The notes beneath the pieces were generated by a model, which was not told the DNA's origin, did not search any database, and saw nothing but the letters and a program-made list of their open reading frames with translations. The translations under genes and the position numbers were made by a program. 64,000 nt of DNA from Mycolicibacterium phlei (GTDB lineage: Bacteria; Actinomycetota; Actinomycetes; Mycobacteriales; Mycobacteriaceae), in the NCBI RefSeq assembly GCF_001583415.1, contig NZ_CP014475.1, forward strand, positions 1,426,001-1,490,000, in the 5' to 3' direction. This document shows, one piece after another, positions 10,001 to 18,611 of the stretch. Position 1 is the stretch's first letter, and each line of letters starts with the position of its first letter.

Positions 10001-10454
10001 CACGGCCTCCCCGGCGGCGCTGACCAGCCGGGTGCCGAAGCTGTTGGCCCGCCTGGAGGAACGCATGCCCGGCGACACCGTCACCCAACGGCAGCTGCGG
10101 GAGCGCTCGTGGTGGTCCGGGCCCGACATCTACCTGGTGATCGACGACTACGACCTGGTGTCCGCCGCCACCGGCAGCCCGCTGACCCCGCTCGCCGATC
10201 TGCTGCCGCACGCCGCCGACCTCGGCCTGCACCTCATCGTCGCCCGCCGCTCCGGCGGCGCGGGCCGCGCGATGTTCGATCCCGTGCTGACCCGGATGCG
10301 GGAACTCGGCTGCGCGGGGCTGATGATGAGCGCCAGCCCCGACGAGGGGGTGCTGCTCGGCTCGGTGCGACCGGCCCCGTTGCCGCCGGGCCGGGCCACC
10401 CTGATCACCCGCGCCGACGGCGACCAGCTGGTGCAGCTCGGATGGACGCCGTGA
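7044..10454 (+). CDS. eccC4: ESX-4 FtsK/SpoIIIE-type ATPase EccC4
   Basis: The 1136-aa motor of the secretion system. Two N-terminal transmembrane helices (about residues 17-37 and 46-64) are followed by three FtsK/SpoIIIE ATPase domains. The P-loops are GATGSGKS (374-381), GAPRSGKS (692-699) and GEPGCGKS (937-944). Domain 1 carries a canonical Walker B (VVVDEF). Domains 2 and 3 have the degenerate forms FLVVDGW and LVIDDYD, as in ESX proteins, where only the first ATPase is fully catalytic. EccC4 is a single polypeptide here, unlike the split EccCa/EccCb of ESX-1. The ATG at 7044 is chosen because the longer in-frame extension is Arg/Pro-rich shadow opposite eccD4. Confidence 0.96.
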   Translation: MVPVKPPPALPKATPANPVARLLPVAMLVAAAGMVAVYVQSGAGRSPMFLFFPVMMLVSVLGTMAYGARGGVTRAAEIDENRRGYLRYLDSVDDELATLATAQHTANHTRHPCPESLWTAVGGDRMWTAGEDDFCCVRVGLGPATMPLREPDIDDTQEQDPVTVAAMRTLVRRRGVLDGQPVTVSLIEHPLLAVHGDRRRARRLVRAMVCQLAVAHAPGTLAVTAVTDAPDEWDWLKWLPHHGCTAPHTVVIVDGGRVPAPRPGTSVVVIGAHPAPAHLDADTRLDALTRAQAEACARRLAAHRATAVGTASGHSWWDLTGIPGPERLDADTLWAETTGLRAVPVGVGDDGSPVTIDINEAARGGVGPHGLCVGATGSGKSEFLRTLVLGMIAAHPPDVLNLVLVDFKGGATFLGLERCHHVAAVITNLADEAHLVARMADALAGELHRRQELLRAAGGFTNTSEYAAARARGAPLPPLPALFVVVDEFSELLTQHPDFADLFLAIGRLGRSLGIHLLLASQRLDEGRLRGLDTHLSYRICLKTFSASESRAVLGVPDAHHLPATPGAGYLQTADGRLTRFSTAYVSGPCPRPRSHAVRPALFTAAAPDPLPPADDEPTLLDTVLARLGGRGPAAHRVWLPPLTQAPPVDTLPADTAGLTVPIGLIDSPYHQRYDLLRAELDGGAGHVAIVGAPRSGKSTAVRTLVTALAARHSPADVTFYCLDFGGGTLSELADLPHVGAVAGRGDADLCRRTVAVLESLLRGRENRADDRYGEVFLVVDGWAQLRQQHETLEGAITALAAAGLGYGIHVVITASRWAELRPALKDQIGTRIELRLGDPADSEMDRRRARTLTHLAPGHGITADGREFAIASPATARTPWPGQRAPRIELLPAEIDHRDIVAAAPDRNRIILGLGERELAPVTLDFADQPHLLALGEPGCGKSSLLRLLCREIIRTADPAQAQLEIVDFRRALLGVVETDHLSGYTASPAALTSRVPKLLARLEERMPGDTVTQRQLRERSWWSGPDIYLVIDDYDLVSAATGSPLTPLADLLPHAADLGLHLIVARRSGGAGRAMFDPVLTRMRELGCAGLMMSASPDEGVLLGSVRPAPLPPGRATLITRADGDQLVQLGWTP

Positions 10455-11596
10455 CGGTCGTCGAGGTCGGCCCGGAGACCGTGGTCGGGCCGAATCCGGT
10501 TGATCCGGAGCTGGTTTGGGCCGCACTGGAGGCGATCGACGACGAACTCGCCCTGGTCGACGAGCGCGCGGTGCCGGCCGGACAGTTGTGGGCCGAGCTG
10601 TTGACCACCGCCGGTTGCGACGCCGCGACGCCGGTGCTGTGCCCGACCTGGTGGCCGGCGCGGCGCCTGGAAAGGGTGCGCGCCGCGGCCGGGGGCGCCG
10701 AGATCCTGCGGCGTGCTGATCTCCTCGGCGCGGACATCGAGGTCAGCGCGGACTTCGTCGTCGTCGCGCAACCCGGGGCCCGGCCACTCGTCATCGCGGT
10801 GCACAACCGGCCCGCCGAGGCCGCCCGCAGGGTGCTCGCCGCGCTCGGGGCCCGGCCCGAGGTCCTCGTCGACCGGCCCGCCGGGGCGGCCGCCGAGCCC
10901 GTCACCGCAGTGTTGCTGAACCTACTGCGCGGCAACGGAACCCGGGTCCGACTCACCGACCGCGCGATGATCACGCACGCGGCGGCCGCCCGCGCCCCGG
11001 CCGCGCCCGCGACGCCGCGACGCCACCCGTGGATGGCGGCGACCGCGGCGGCGGCCCTCGTGGTGGGTGCCGGCTTCGCGGTGCGCGCCCACCCCGCGCC
11101 GCCGGAGGACGGCTCGCTGCTGGTGGAGGGCCGGGTCGGCGTCGTCGTCCCCGCCACCTGGCCCGTGCGGCGCATCACCTCCGGTCCGGGATCGGCTCGG
11201 CTGCAGCTGAATTCGCCGGACACCCCCGAGCTCGCGCTGCACCTCACCCAGGCGGGCGGACAGCGGGACCTCGCGCACACCGCCGAGACGCTGACCGCGG
11301 CGCTGGCCGCCGAGGCGGGGGAGGTGTTCGTCGACTTCACCCCCGCGGGCAGTCGCGCCGGCCGCGCCGCCGTCACCTACCGGGAGCTGCGGGCGCAGCG
11401 GGAGGTCGCGTGGACGGTGCTCGTCGACGGCGGGGTCGCCATCGCGATCGGGTGCCAGAGCGCGCCGGGCCGCGCCGAGGACATCCGCGAGGTGTGCGAC
11501 CGGGCGGTCCGATCCGCTCACACCCGCGCCGACACTCACACCGAAGTGGAACCGAACCCGTCCGGGCTGCGTCCAACCCAACAAGAACCCGAATGA
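10442..11596 (+). CDS. Type VII secretion-associated protein (Rv3446c-like)
   Basis: A 384-aa protein conserved in ESX-4 loci, matching Rv3446c in position and layout. The cytosolic N-terminal half contains an actin/HSP70-like pattern typical of type VII-associated proteins. A single transmembrane helix follows (about residues 199-218, after TPRRHPWM), then an extracytoplasmic domain starting [15 protein letters not shown]. The exact role is unknown; assembly or regulation of the ESX-4 channel is likely. The ATG at 10442 gives a 13-nt overlap with eccC4; a GTG at 10451, forming a GTGA overlap, is an equally plausible start. It is followed after 10 nt by esxU, so eccC4 to esxT reads as one operon. 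Confidence 0.88.
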   Translation: MDAVTVVEVGPETVVGPNPVDPELVWAALEAIDDELALVDERAVPAGQLWAELLTTAGCDAATPVLCPTWWPARRLERVRAAAGGAEILRRADLLGADIEVSADFVVVAQPGARPLVIAVHNRPAEAARRVLAALGARPEVLVDRPAGAAAEPVTAVLLNLLRGNGTRVRLTDRAMITHAAAARAPAAPATPRRHPWMAATAAAALVVGAGFAVRAHPAPPEDGSLLVEGRVGVVVPATWPVRRITSGPGSARLQLNSPDTPELALHLTQAGGQRDLAHTAETLTAALAAEAGEVFVDFTPAGSRAGRAAVTYRELRAQREVAWTVLVDGGVAIAIGCQSAPGRAEDIREVCDRAVRSAHTRADTHTEVEPNPSGLRPTQQEPE

Positions 11597-11606
11597 GAGG
11601 ACCCAC

Positions 11607-11918
11607 ATGACCGGCGCACTGAACACCGACTTCGACCTGATGGCCGCCGTGGCGGCCAGGACCGACGCGCGCAACGACGAGATCCGCGCGATGCTGCAGT
11701 CGTTCATCGGCCGGATGAGCACCGTGCCGCCGTCGGTGTGGGGTGGCGTCGCGGCGGCCCGCTTCCGCGACGTCGTCGACCGCTGGAACGCCGAGTCGCT
11801 GCGGTTGCACGCCGCCCTGCAGCGCATCGCCGAGACCATCCGGCTCAACGAGCAGACCCTGCGCGAAGCCGCCGACAGCCATGCGCACCACATCGGTGCC
11901 GTCGCCAACCACCTGTGA
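11607..11918 (+). CDS. esxU: WXG100 family protein EsxU
   Basis: A 103-aa helical hairpin protein of the ESAT-6/CFP-10 superfamily. The turn contains Val-Trp-Gly-Gly at about residue 46, the W-x-G signature. Both arms are amphipathic helices. It is expected to form a heterodimer with EsxT encoded 10 nt downstream and to be exported by ESX-4. A good Shine-Dalgarno (GAGAGGA) precedes the ATG at 11607. The length, position and pairing match Rv3445c. Confidence 0.93.
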   Translation: MTGALNTDFDLMAAVAARTDARNDEIRAMLQSFIGRMSTVPPSVWGGVAAARFRDVVDRWNAESLRLHAALQRIAETIRLNEQTLREAADSHAHHIGAVANHL

Positions 11919-11928
11919 GGAGCGTGCC

Positions 11929-12225
11929 GTGGACAACGTGTTGTCGTACAACTTCGCCGAGATCGAGTACACGGTGCGCCAGGAGATCCACGCCACCGCG
12001 GCGCGGCTGAACGCGGCGCTGGACGACCTGCGCACCCAGATCGCGCCGCTGCAGCAGGTGTGGACCCGGCAGGCCGCCGAGGCGTACCGGCTCGAGCAGG
12101 CCCGCTGGGAGCAGGCGGCCGCCGCGCTCAACGAGATCCTGGTCAGCCTGGGCAACGCGGTCCGCGACGGCGCCGACGACGTCGCCGCGACCGACCGGCG
12201 CGCCGCCACCGCCTGGGGCGGCTGA
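11929..12225 (+). CDS. esxT: WXG100 family protein EsxT
   Basis: A 98-aa WXG100 partner of EsxU. The helix-turn-helix turn carries Val-Trp-Thr-Arg instead of the canonical W-x-G, a divergence common in one member of each pair. Helix 2 contains the Ala-Tyr-Arg-Leu-Glu stretch resembling the C-terminal Y-x-x-x-D/E export signal region. The start is the GTG at 11929, preceded by GAGGAGCG, which is a strong Shine-Dalgarno. It is the last gene of the ESX-4 operon; a large GC-rich hairpin follows. Confidence 0.93.
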   Translation: MDNVLSYNFAEIEYTVRQEIHATAARLNAALDDLRTQIAPLQQVWTRQAAEAYRLEQARWEQAAAALNEILVSLGNAVRDGADDVAATDRRAATAWGG

Positions 12226-12234
12226 CCCCGGACC

Positions 12235-12277
12235 TGGCGCCACCGCGGCCGGTGGAGAGACGGCTGCGGTGGCGTCA
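12235..12277 (+). terminator. GC-rich hairpin after the ESX-4 operon
   Basis: Arms TGGCGCCACCGC (12235-12246) and GCGGTGGCGTCA (12266-12277) pair at 11 of 12 positions around a 19-nt loop. There is no U-tract, as is frequent for mycobacterial terminators. It lies 10 nt after the esxT stop and upstream of the rplM promoter. Confidence 0.55.
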
Positions 12278-12302
12278 CCTCGTCGGCTCGGTCGAGGGCG
12301 TT

Positions 12303-12332
12303 TTGACCTGCGATGACGCCGCCGGGTAAGCT
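12303..12332 (+). promoter_or_regulatory. Probable sigma-A promoter of rplM-rpsI
   Basis: TTGACC (12303-12308) and TAAGCT (12327-12332) are separated by 18 nt and match the sigma-A -35/-10 pattern well. The implied 5' leader of about 120 nt (12340-12459) is long for this genome and could hold a ribosomal-protein autoregulatory element, but I see no motif that proves it. Confidence 0.6.
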
Positions 12333-12459
12333 GCCACGTTGGCGTGCGGTACGCACGGGTCCTCGGGTCAATGTCGGTCGCCGAGAGCAACTCACCGCCT
12401 ACGCCTGACCGGCGCCCGGGTCACCGGGGTAAGTAACCCGAAAGAAGAGAGGTAGCGCT

Positions 12460-12899
12460 GTGCCTACGTACACGCCGAAGGCGGGTGACACCACGCGTTC
12501 GTGGTACGTCATCGACGCCACCGACGTGCGCCTCGGCCGGCTCGCCGTGCAGGCAGCGAACCTGCTGCGCGGCAAGCACAAGCCGACGTACACGCCGAAT
12601 GTCGACGGTGGCGACTTCGTCATCGTCATCAACGCAGAGAAGATCTCGCTCGCCGGTAACAAGGCGGACCGCACGTTCCACTACCGCCACTCGGGTTACC
12701 CCGGCGGTCTGCGGAAGCGGTCGCTGAGCGAGGAGCTGCAGAAGCATGCCGACCGCGTCGTGGAGCGCGCGATCGTCGGCATGATCCCGCACACCAAGCT
12801 GGGCCGTCAGATCAAGAAGAAGCTGCGGGTCTACGTCGGGCCGGATCATCCGCACGCCGCGCAGCAGCCGATTCCGTTCGAGATCAAGCAGGTGGCCCA

Positions 12900-12903
<4 letters not shown>
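12460..12903 (+). CDS. rplM: 50S ribosomal protein L13
   Basis: Ribosomal protein uL13, 147 aa, of the large subunit. Recognisable features are the [16 protein letters not shown]-terminal segment, the [12 protein letters not shown] strand and the [15 protein letters not shown] region near the C-terminus. The start is the GTG at 12460 with an AAGAGAGG Shine-Dalgarno. The usual family length is 142-150 aa. It is translationally coupled to rpsI through a GTGA overlap, the standard L13-S9 operon of bacteria. Confidence 0.98.
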
Positions 12904-13376
<473 letters not shown>

Positions 13377-13390
13377 TCGAACCACCGAAA

Positions 13391-13424
13391 CCGCCGGGTG
13401 TGCACCGCACGCCCGGCGGTTTTG
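13391..13424 (+). terminator. Intrinsic terminator of rplM-rpsI
   Basis: A 13-bp stem (13391-13403 with 13407-13419, one G-U pair, loop ACC) is followed by TTTTG. This is a classic rho-independent terminator placed 14 nt after the rpsI stop. Confidence 0.88.
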
Positions 13425-13547
13425 TATTCAGATCGGGTTACCTCACAATTTCGCCCCTCCGGGTTTGGATCGCGGCCAGAACGTGAACCCGTGGTCGCTG
13501 GAGGCGATGGTTCGACCGTCACCTCCCGACTGAAAAGGAGTTATTTG

Positions 13548-13982
13548 ATGAGGAACGTCGCGAAGACCGCGAAGACCCTTGGTGCCGGGACCGTGCTGGG
13601 CGGCTCACTGCTGTTCACCGCCGGCTTGGGGATGGCCCTCGCGCAGCCGGGCAGTGCCGCTGAGAAGGCTGATGACGGGCGCGTGAACGTCACCGTCGGC
13701 ACCGCCGGTGTCCTCGAGGACGTCGAGCTGGCCACCGCCGCGCAGATCGCGGCAGGCGTGTGCGACATCGACGACACCTCGGTCGCCGCGCTGGCGAAGG
13801 CCGCCGACACCGAGGGCACCGATCAGACGGTGTGCACGAACTCCGTGGGCACGATCGTGCTCCAGCAGAACCTTGAGCAGGACGCGCACCAGGCTCCGAC
13901 GGCGCAGACGCCGGGCGCGAGCCATGAGGCCACCGGCCATGAGTCCACCACCGCCGAGGACAGCGCCACCGACGGTAACTGA
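13548..13982 (+). CDS. Small secreted protein of unknown function
   Basis: A 144-aa protein that I cannot name. It starts at the ATG at 13548 with a strong AAAAGGAG Shine-Dalgarno. Residues 1-38 form a signal peptide: basic N-terminus, hydrophobic GGSLLFTAGLGMALA core, cleavage near AQPGSAAE. The mature domain (about 40-110) is small and acidic with two Cys residues (VCDIDD and TVCTNS) that could form a disulfide. The last 35 residues are Thr/Ala/His/Glu-rich and disordered. It has its own space between the rpsI terminator and glmM and is not part of the corresponding M. tuberculosis gene order as I know it. A cell-envelope or secreted role is inferred. Confidence 0.8.
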   Translation: MRNVAKTAKTLGAGTVLGGSLLFTAGLGMALAQPGSAAEKADDGRVNVTVGTAGVLEDVELATAAQIAAGVCDIDDTSVAALAKAADTEGTDQTVCTNSVGTIVLQQNLEQDAHQAPTAQTPGASHEATGHESTTAEDSATDGN

Positions 13983-14084
13983 CCTGCGTAACCTCACCGC
14001 CCGTATCCACCCGGATGCGGGCGGTGAGTCGTCTCCGGGGTGGCAATTGGCTCTCCGGTGCCCCGTTGTGAGAAGTTTGAGCAC

Positions 14085-15422
14085 ATGGCTCGACTGTTCG
14101 GCACCGACGGGGTGCGCGGCGTCGCCAACCAGGACCTGACCGCTGAGTTGGCGCTGGCACTCGGTTCCGCGGCGGCCAGGCGGCTGACCGGCCCCGGTGG
14201 GCACGCCCGGCGCGTGGCGGTGGTCGGCCGCGACCCCCGGGCCAGCGGTGAGATGCTGGAGGCCGCCGTGATCGCCGGCCTGACCAGCGAGGGCGTCGAC
14301 GCGCTGCGCGTCGGGATCCTGCCCACCCCGGCCGTCGCCTACCTGACCAGCGCCTACGACGCCGACTTCGGTGTCATGATCAGCGCCTCGCACAACCCGA
14401 TGCCCGACAACGGCATCAAGATCTTCGGTCCGGGCGGTCACAAGCTCGACGACGCCACCGAGGACCGCATCGAGGAACTCGTCGCGGCCGGTCCGGGGCA
14501 CCGGCCCACCGGCGCGGGGATCGGCCGCGTGGTGGACGCCGCCGACGCGCTGGACCGCTACCTGCGGCACGTCGCCAAGGCCGTCACCACCCGGCTGGAC
14601 GGCCTGACCGTCGTCGTCGACTGCGCCCACGGCGCCGCCTCCGAGGCCGCCCCGCAGGCCTACCGCGCCGCCGGCGCGAACGTGATCGCGATCAACAACG
14701 CCCCCAACGGGCTCAACATCAACGAGCACTGCGGCTCCACCCACATGGAGGCGCTGCGGTCGGCGGTGGTGTCCTACGGCGCCGACCTGGGCCTGGCCCA
14801 CGACGGCGACGCGGACCGCTGCCTGGCCGTCGACGCCGCGGGCCGCGTGATCGACGGGGACGCGATCATGGTGGTCCTCGCGCTTGCCATGCGGGAGTCC
14901 GGCGAGCTGGCGGGCAACACGCTGGTGGCGACGGTGATGAGCAACATGGGGCTGCACCTGGCGATGCGGTCGGCGGGTATCGCGGTCCGCACCACCAGCG
15001 TCGGCGACCGCTACGTGCTCGAGGAGCTGCGTGCCGGGGCGTTCGCGCTGGGCGGTGAGCAGTCCGGGCACATCGTGATGCCGTCGCTGGGCACCACGGG
15101 TGACGGCATCGTCACCGGGCTGCGGTTGATGTCGCGGATGGCCCAGACCCGCAAGACGCTGGCCGAGCTGGCCGAGCCGATGCGGACCCTGCCGCAGGTG
15201 CTGATCAACGTCAAGGTCGAGGACAAGACGACGGTCGCGCAGGCGCCCGCCGTGCAGTCCGCGGTCGCCGAGGTGGAGGCCGAACTCGGCGACACCGGCC
15301 GAATCCTGTTGCGGCCCTCGGGAACCGAGCAGGTGGTGCGGGTCATGGTGGAGGCCGCCGACGAGGACACCGCACGCCAGATGGCGGTGCGGGTCGCCGA
15401 GACGGTCAGCGCCGCGCGGTAG
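14085..15422 (+). CDS. glmM: Phosphoglucosamine mutase
   Basis: Converts glucosamine-6-phosphate to glucosamine-1-phosphate, the second step toward UDP-GlcNAc for peptidoglycan. The 445-aa protein has the N-terminal [12 protein letters not shown], the phosphoserine loop SASHNP with catalytic Ser102, the metal-binding DGDADRC loop, the sugar-binding GGEQSGH motif and the phosphate-binding RPSGTEQ near the C-terminus. The ATG at 14085 is the start because the extension upstream to 14040 lacks family similarity. The pathway partner glmS is also in this window (20596). Corresponds to mrsA (Rv3441c). Confidence 0.97.
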   Translation: MARLFGTDGVRGVANQDLTAELALALGSAAARRLTGPGGHARRVAVVGRDPRASGEMLEAAVIAGLTSEGVDALRVGILPTPAVAYLTSAYDADFGVMISASHNPMPDNGIKIFGPGGHKLDDATEDRIEELVAAGPGHRPTGAGIGRVVDAADALDRYLRHVAKAVTTRLDGLTVVVDCAHGAASEAAPQAYRAAGANVIAINNAPNGLNINEHCGSTHMEALRSAVVSYGADLGLAHDGDADRCLAVDAAGRVIDGDAIMVVLALAMRESGELAGNTLVATVMSNMGLHLAMRSAGIAVRTTSVGDRYVLEELRAGAFALGGEQSGHIVMPSLGTTGDGIVTGLRLMSRMAQTRKTLAELAEPMRTLPQVLINVKVEDKTTVAQAPAVQSAVAEVEAELGDTGRILLRPSGTEQVVRVMVEAADEDTARQMAVRVAETVSAAR

Positions 15423-15461
15423 CGCCGGAACCGACGGGCGCGGTGGTGCGTCCAACCTGAT

Positions 15462-15767
15462 GTGGGAGCAGACGACGCCGCCCGCGTCGATGTCGCGGCA
15501 CTGCTGCGCGTCGCGGCGCGGTACCAGGGAATCGCCGACGCCCTCGACGGCGCGGTGCACAGATATCTGAGCGGGCTGACGTTCGACGGGGCCACCGCCG
15601 GGCGCGCGTATGTCGCGCACGGCGACGCGGTGCGCCGTGCGGTGGACGATCTCGCCGACCGGATGCGACGGTGGTCGCGGGCCAGTGCCGAGATCGCCGC
15701 CGCGTTACGGGCATCGGCGGACCGGTACGACCAGGCCGACGCGCTGGCCGCCCGGCGGGTGGGCTGA
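15462..15767 (+). CDS. ESX-like small helical protein (Rv3440c-like)
   Basis: A 101-aa all-helical, Ala-rich protein beginning at a GTG at 15462. It resembles the EspC/DUF2580 and WXG100-like group: two amphipathic helices, the second containing RMRRWSRASAEIAAALRASADRYDQAD, where Y-x-x-x-D (YDQAD) near the C-terminus fits the general type VII secretion signal. It is immediately followed, 2 nt later, by a larger WXG-type protein, so the two probably form an exported pair. Position and length match Rv3440c. Secretion, and which ESX system would be used, is inference. Confidence 0.8.
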   Translation: MGADDAARVDVAALLRVAARYQGIADALDGAVHRYLSGLTFDGATAGRAYVAHGDAVRRAVDDLADRMRRWSRASAEIAAALRASADRYDQADALAARRVG

Positions 15768-15769
15768 CA

Positions 15770-17071
15770 ATGGCCGGAACCGACGCTGCGACAGCACGAT
15801 TGGCGGACGGTCTGCCCGGCGTGGCGGACATCGAGGGCTATGTTCTGGCGTGCCGCGCGCTGGGTTACACCCATCCCGAGTTGACCGCGCACGCCGGGCA
15901 GGTGCGCGACTGGTACACCAGCGAGGACGGACTGCGGTTGTCCGCCCTGGAATCGGACTGCGCCGCGTTGCAGTCGGTTTCACAGGTGGTCGAGGACGTC
16001 CTGGTGCAGCAGCAGGAGCAGCTGCGGGCGCTGTCGGGGGCCTGGCAGGGTGGCGGCGCCGCCGCGGCCCGGGAGTTCCTGCAGCGGCACGGGCAGGCGG
16101 CGACACGGGTGGCGGCTTCGGTCCGGTCGGCGGCGCAGGCGCTGGCGGAGCTGCGCGACCGGTTGTGGCAGGCGGTGGACGGCAAGGTCGCGACGGCGGT
16201 GGCGGTCGGCGAGCGGGGGCGTCGCGCGGACTGGCGCGCCGCCGCGCACACCGTGACGACGGGCGCGGGTGACCGCGCGGCGGCCAGTGAGCTGGTCGAT
16301 GCGGAGGTCCGGCCGTTCGTGGCCGACAGCGTGGCCGGGGAGTGGCTGACCGCGATGCGGGCGGCGATCGCCGCGATCGAGGCCGCATACGAGGCGACGA
16401 CGGCGGAGCTGGCCGGGGAGCCCGCGGTGACGTTCGAGGTGCCGGGCGAGCTGGGTCCGCCGCCGGCAGTGGGGGAGACGGTGCCGGCGGGTGCGTCCGT
16501 CGCCGCGCCGGTTCTGTCGGCTGTCGCAGCGCCGCCACCACCCGCGGTCCCGCCTGCGGTCCCACCCGCGGTCCCGCCTGCGCCGCCGGTCGCGCCCGCG
16601 CCGCCGGTCGCGCCCGCGCCGATGGCCTCCGCGCCGCCGCCGGTGGAGGCGCCCGCCGCGGCCGTACCCGGCGCGCCGTCCGCGCCGTCGGTGCCGTCGC
16701 TGCCGCTGCCCGAATTCGGCAGTGCGCTCTCGGGTTTCGGTCAGCAGCTGGGGAACCTGCTCGGTGCGCTGGTCGAGTCGGCGGATGTGGGCGAGATCGA
16801 CGAGGTCGAACCGCCCGACGAGCCCGACGAGATCGAGGAGGAAGAGCCCGCCGAGGAGGAAGAGGACCAGCCTCTCGACGAAACCGACCCCGACCCCGAA
16901 CCCGAGCCCGAGGACGAGGAGCCGCTTGACGAGCCAGTCGCCACGCCGGCGCCGGAACCGGTTGCGGTCGAACAACTGGCGGAGCCGCCGATTGTCGAGG
17001 CCGAGCCCGACCTCGAAGCCGCGACACCGTGCGAGATCGCCGCGGGTGAACTACCGCAGGTCGGCGAATGA
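15770..17071 (+). CDS. WXG-domain protein with Pro-rich and acidic tail (Rv3439c-like)
   Basis: A 433-aa protein in three parts. Residues 1-200 are helical and carry a W-x-G turn (GAWQGGGAAAAREF) like LXG/WXG-type toxins and ESX substrates. Residues 225-310 are an Ala/Pro/Val low-complexity linker with the short repeat PPAVPPAV. Residues 330-433 are extremely acidic (runs of Glu/Asp-Pro). No transmembrane segment or catalytic signature is visible. The ATG at 15770 comes 2 nt after the partner gene's stop. It matches Rv3439c, annotated in M. tuberculosis only as an Ala/Pro-rich protein. A role as a type VII substrate or surface protein is inferred from the WXG fold and the partner gene. Confidence 0.82.
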   Translation: MAGTDAATARLADGLPGVADIEGYVLACRALGYTHPELTAHAGQVRDWYTSEDGLRLSALESDCAALQSVSQVVEDVLVQQQEQLRALSGAWQGGGAAAAREFLQRHGQAATRVAASVRSAAQALAELRDRLWQAVDGKVATAVAVGERGRRADWRAAAHTVTTGAGDRAAASELVDAEVRPFVADSVAGEWLTAMRAAIAAIEAAYEATTAELAGEPAVTFEVPGELGPPPAVGETVPAGASVAAPVLSAVAAPPPPAVPPAVPPAVPPAPPVAPAPPVAPAPMASAPPPVEAPAAAVPGAPSAPSVPSLPLPEFGSALSGFGQQLGNLLGALVESADVGEIDEVEPPDEPDEIEEEEPAEEEEDQPLDETDPDPEPEPEDEEPLDEPVATPAPEPVAVEQLAEPPIVEAEPDLEAATPCEIAAGELPQVGE

Positions 17072-17072
17072 G

Positions 17073-17121
17073 CTTAACGGGTTGATTACTTGCAAATAGT
17101 GCGAGTAATCAACCCGTTAAG
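17073..17121. repeat. Perfect 18-bp inverted repeat between convergent genes
   Basis: Left arm 17073-17090 (CTTAACGGGTTGATTACT) and right arm 17104-17121 are exact reverse complements around a 13-nt loop. The element starts 1 nt after the stop codon at 17071 and ends 8 nt before the helicase stop on the other strand. The arms are only 7/18 GC, far below the surroundings. It may be a bidirectional terminator, although there is no U-tract, or a protein-binding site. Confidence 0.85.
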
Positions 17122-17129
17122 GTCGCGGC

Positions 17130-18464
17130 TCAGCGCGACGAGGCGGCCGCCGGCCGGCGCGAACGCGGCTGACGACGCCGTCCCGGGCGCTGCTGCCCCG
17201 ACGACGGCCGGTGCTGCCGCTGCTGCGGCCGAGCGGCCTCGGGCTTCGGCAACGCCACCGGCTCGCCGAAAGTCCGCTCGCCCGGCGCGATCTCACGCAG
17301 CACCGGATCCGAGGACCCGCTGCACCGCGTGACGGTCGGCTTGACGCCGGCCTTGCGGGTCAGCTGACGCACGTCGGAGACCTGCTCGTCGAGCATCAGC
17401 GTCACCACCGTGCCGTCGTTGCCGGCGCGCGCGGTGCGGCCCGAGCGGTGCAGGTACGCCTTGTGCTCGACCGGCGGATCGGCGTGCACGACCAGGCTGA
17501 CCCCGTCGACGTGGATGCCGCGCGCGGCGATGTCGGTGGCCACCAGCACGGTCGCCGTGCCATCGGAGAACGCGCCCAGATTGCGCGTCCGCGCGTTCTG
17601 AGACAGGTTGCCGTGCAGTTCGACCGCGGGCACGCCACGCGAATTCAGCTGGCGGGCCAGGTTCTTGGCGCCGTGCTTGGTGCGGGCGAACACGATGGTG
17701 CGGCCCGGTGACGCCGCCAGGTCGGCCAGCACGGCCAGCCGAGCGGCCTTGTCCACATGCAGCACATGGTGTTCCATCGCCGCGACCGGGGACTGCGCCG
17801 AGTCGACGCTGTGCACGACGGGATCGCTGAGGTAGCGCTTGACCAGGATGTCGACGCCGTTGTCCAGCGTCGCCGAGAACAGTAGCCGCTGCCCGTCCCG
17901 CGGGGTGCGGTCCAGCAGCCGCTTCACCGGCGGCAGGAAGCCGAGGTCGGCCATGTGGTCGGCCTCGTCGAGGATGGTGATCTCGATGCCGGACAGGTCG
18001 GCGTGACCCGACTTGACGTGGTCCTCCAGCCGGCCCGGGCACGCGATCACGATGTCGACGCCGCGGCGCAGCGCCTGGATCTGCGGATTGGGGCCGACGC
18101 CGCCGATCACCGTCACCGACCGCAGGCCGGTGGCGGCCGCCAGCGGGGCCAGCGACTCGTTGATCTGGGCGACGAGCTCACGCGTCGGCGCCAGGATCAG
18201 CGCACGCGGGCGGCCCGGCACACGACGGGCGGGCTGCGCTGTGAGCCTGGTCACCAGCGGCAGCAGGAACGCGTAGGTCTTGCCCGATCCGGTGCGACCG
18301 CGGCCCAGCACGTCACGGCCGGCCAGCGAATCGGGCAGCGTCGCCGCCTGGATGGGGAAGGGGTTCTCGATGCCGTTGGCAGCGAGCACGCCGACGACGG
18401 CCTCGGGGAGGCCGAGCTCGGCGAAGGTGGGCACGGTTGTGCCACTGACGATTTGGTCAGTCAA
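17130..18464 (-). CDS. DEAD-box RNA helicase, RhlE/CshA-like
   Basis: ATP-dependent RNA helicase of 444 aa. Ordered motifs are the Q motif (FPIQAATLP), Walker A GRGRTGSGKT, PTRELVAQ, motif II DEAD (ILDEADHMADLGF), motif III SAT, FARTKHGAK and motif VI HRSGRTARAG. The last 40 residues are basic and Gln/Arg-rich, typical of RNA-binding tails. A TTG at 18464 is preferred as start: CGGAG lies 7 nt upstream and the protein then begins with a helicase-like LTDQIVSGTTVPTFAELGL. The next candidate, at 18572, adds a 36-residue Arg/Ser-rich leader unlike the family. Likely roles are mRNA decay, ribosome assembly and cold response. Confidence 0.93.
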   Translation of the reverse strand: MTDQIVSGTTVPTFAELGLPEAVVGVLAANGIENPFPIQAATLPDSLAGRDVLGRGRTGSGKTYAFLLPLVTRLTAQPARRVPGRPRALILAPTRELVAQINESLAPLAAATGLRSVTVIGGVGPNPQIQALRRGVDIVIACPGRLEDHVKSGHADLSGIEITILDEADHMADLGFLPPVKRLLDRTPRDGQRLLFSATLDNGVDILVKRYLSDPVVHSVDSAQSPVAAMEHHVLHVDKAARLAVLADLAASPGRTIVFARTKHGAKNLARQLNSRGVPAVELHGNLSQNARTRNLGAFSDGTATVLVATDIAARGIHVDGVSLVVHADPPVEHKAYLHRSGRTARAGNDGTVVTLMLDEQVSDVRQLTRKAGVKPTVTRCSGSSDPVLREIAPGERTFGEPVALPKPEAARPQQRQHRPSSGQQRPGRRRQPRSRRPAAASSR

Positions 18465-18611
18465 GAAAAAACTCCGAAAGTAGTGTGGTCGTCCTGCCCG
18501 GCGCGGGGATCCGCGGCGCTCGGTTGACGATCGAGATAGCGGCAAAAGGCAGAACAGATGATGCCGCTGCACACCACTGTACAGGTATGCGGCCGAAGCC
18601 GGTAATCGGAG

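Noticed and set aside
12340..12459. Structured L13 leader RNA in the rplM 5' region
   Set aside because: The leader is long, but I could not identify a stem-loop with the features of a known L13 autoregulatory element, so it is only noted with the promoter.
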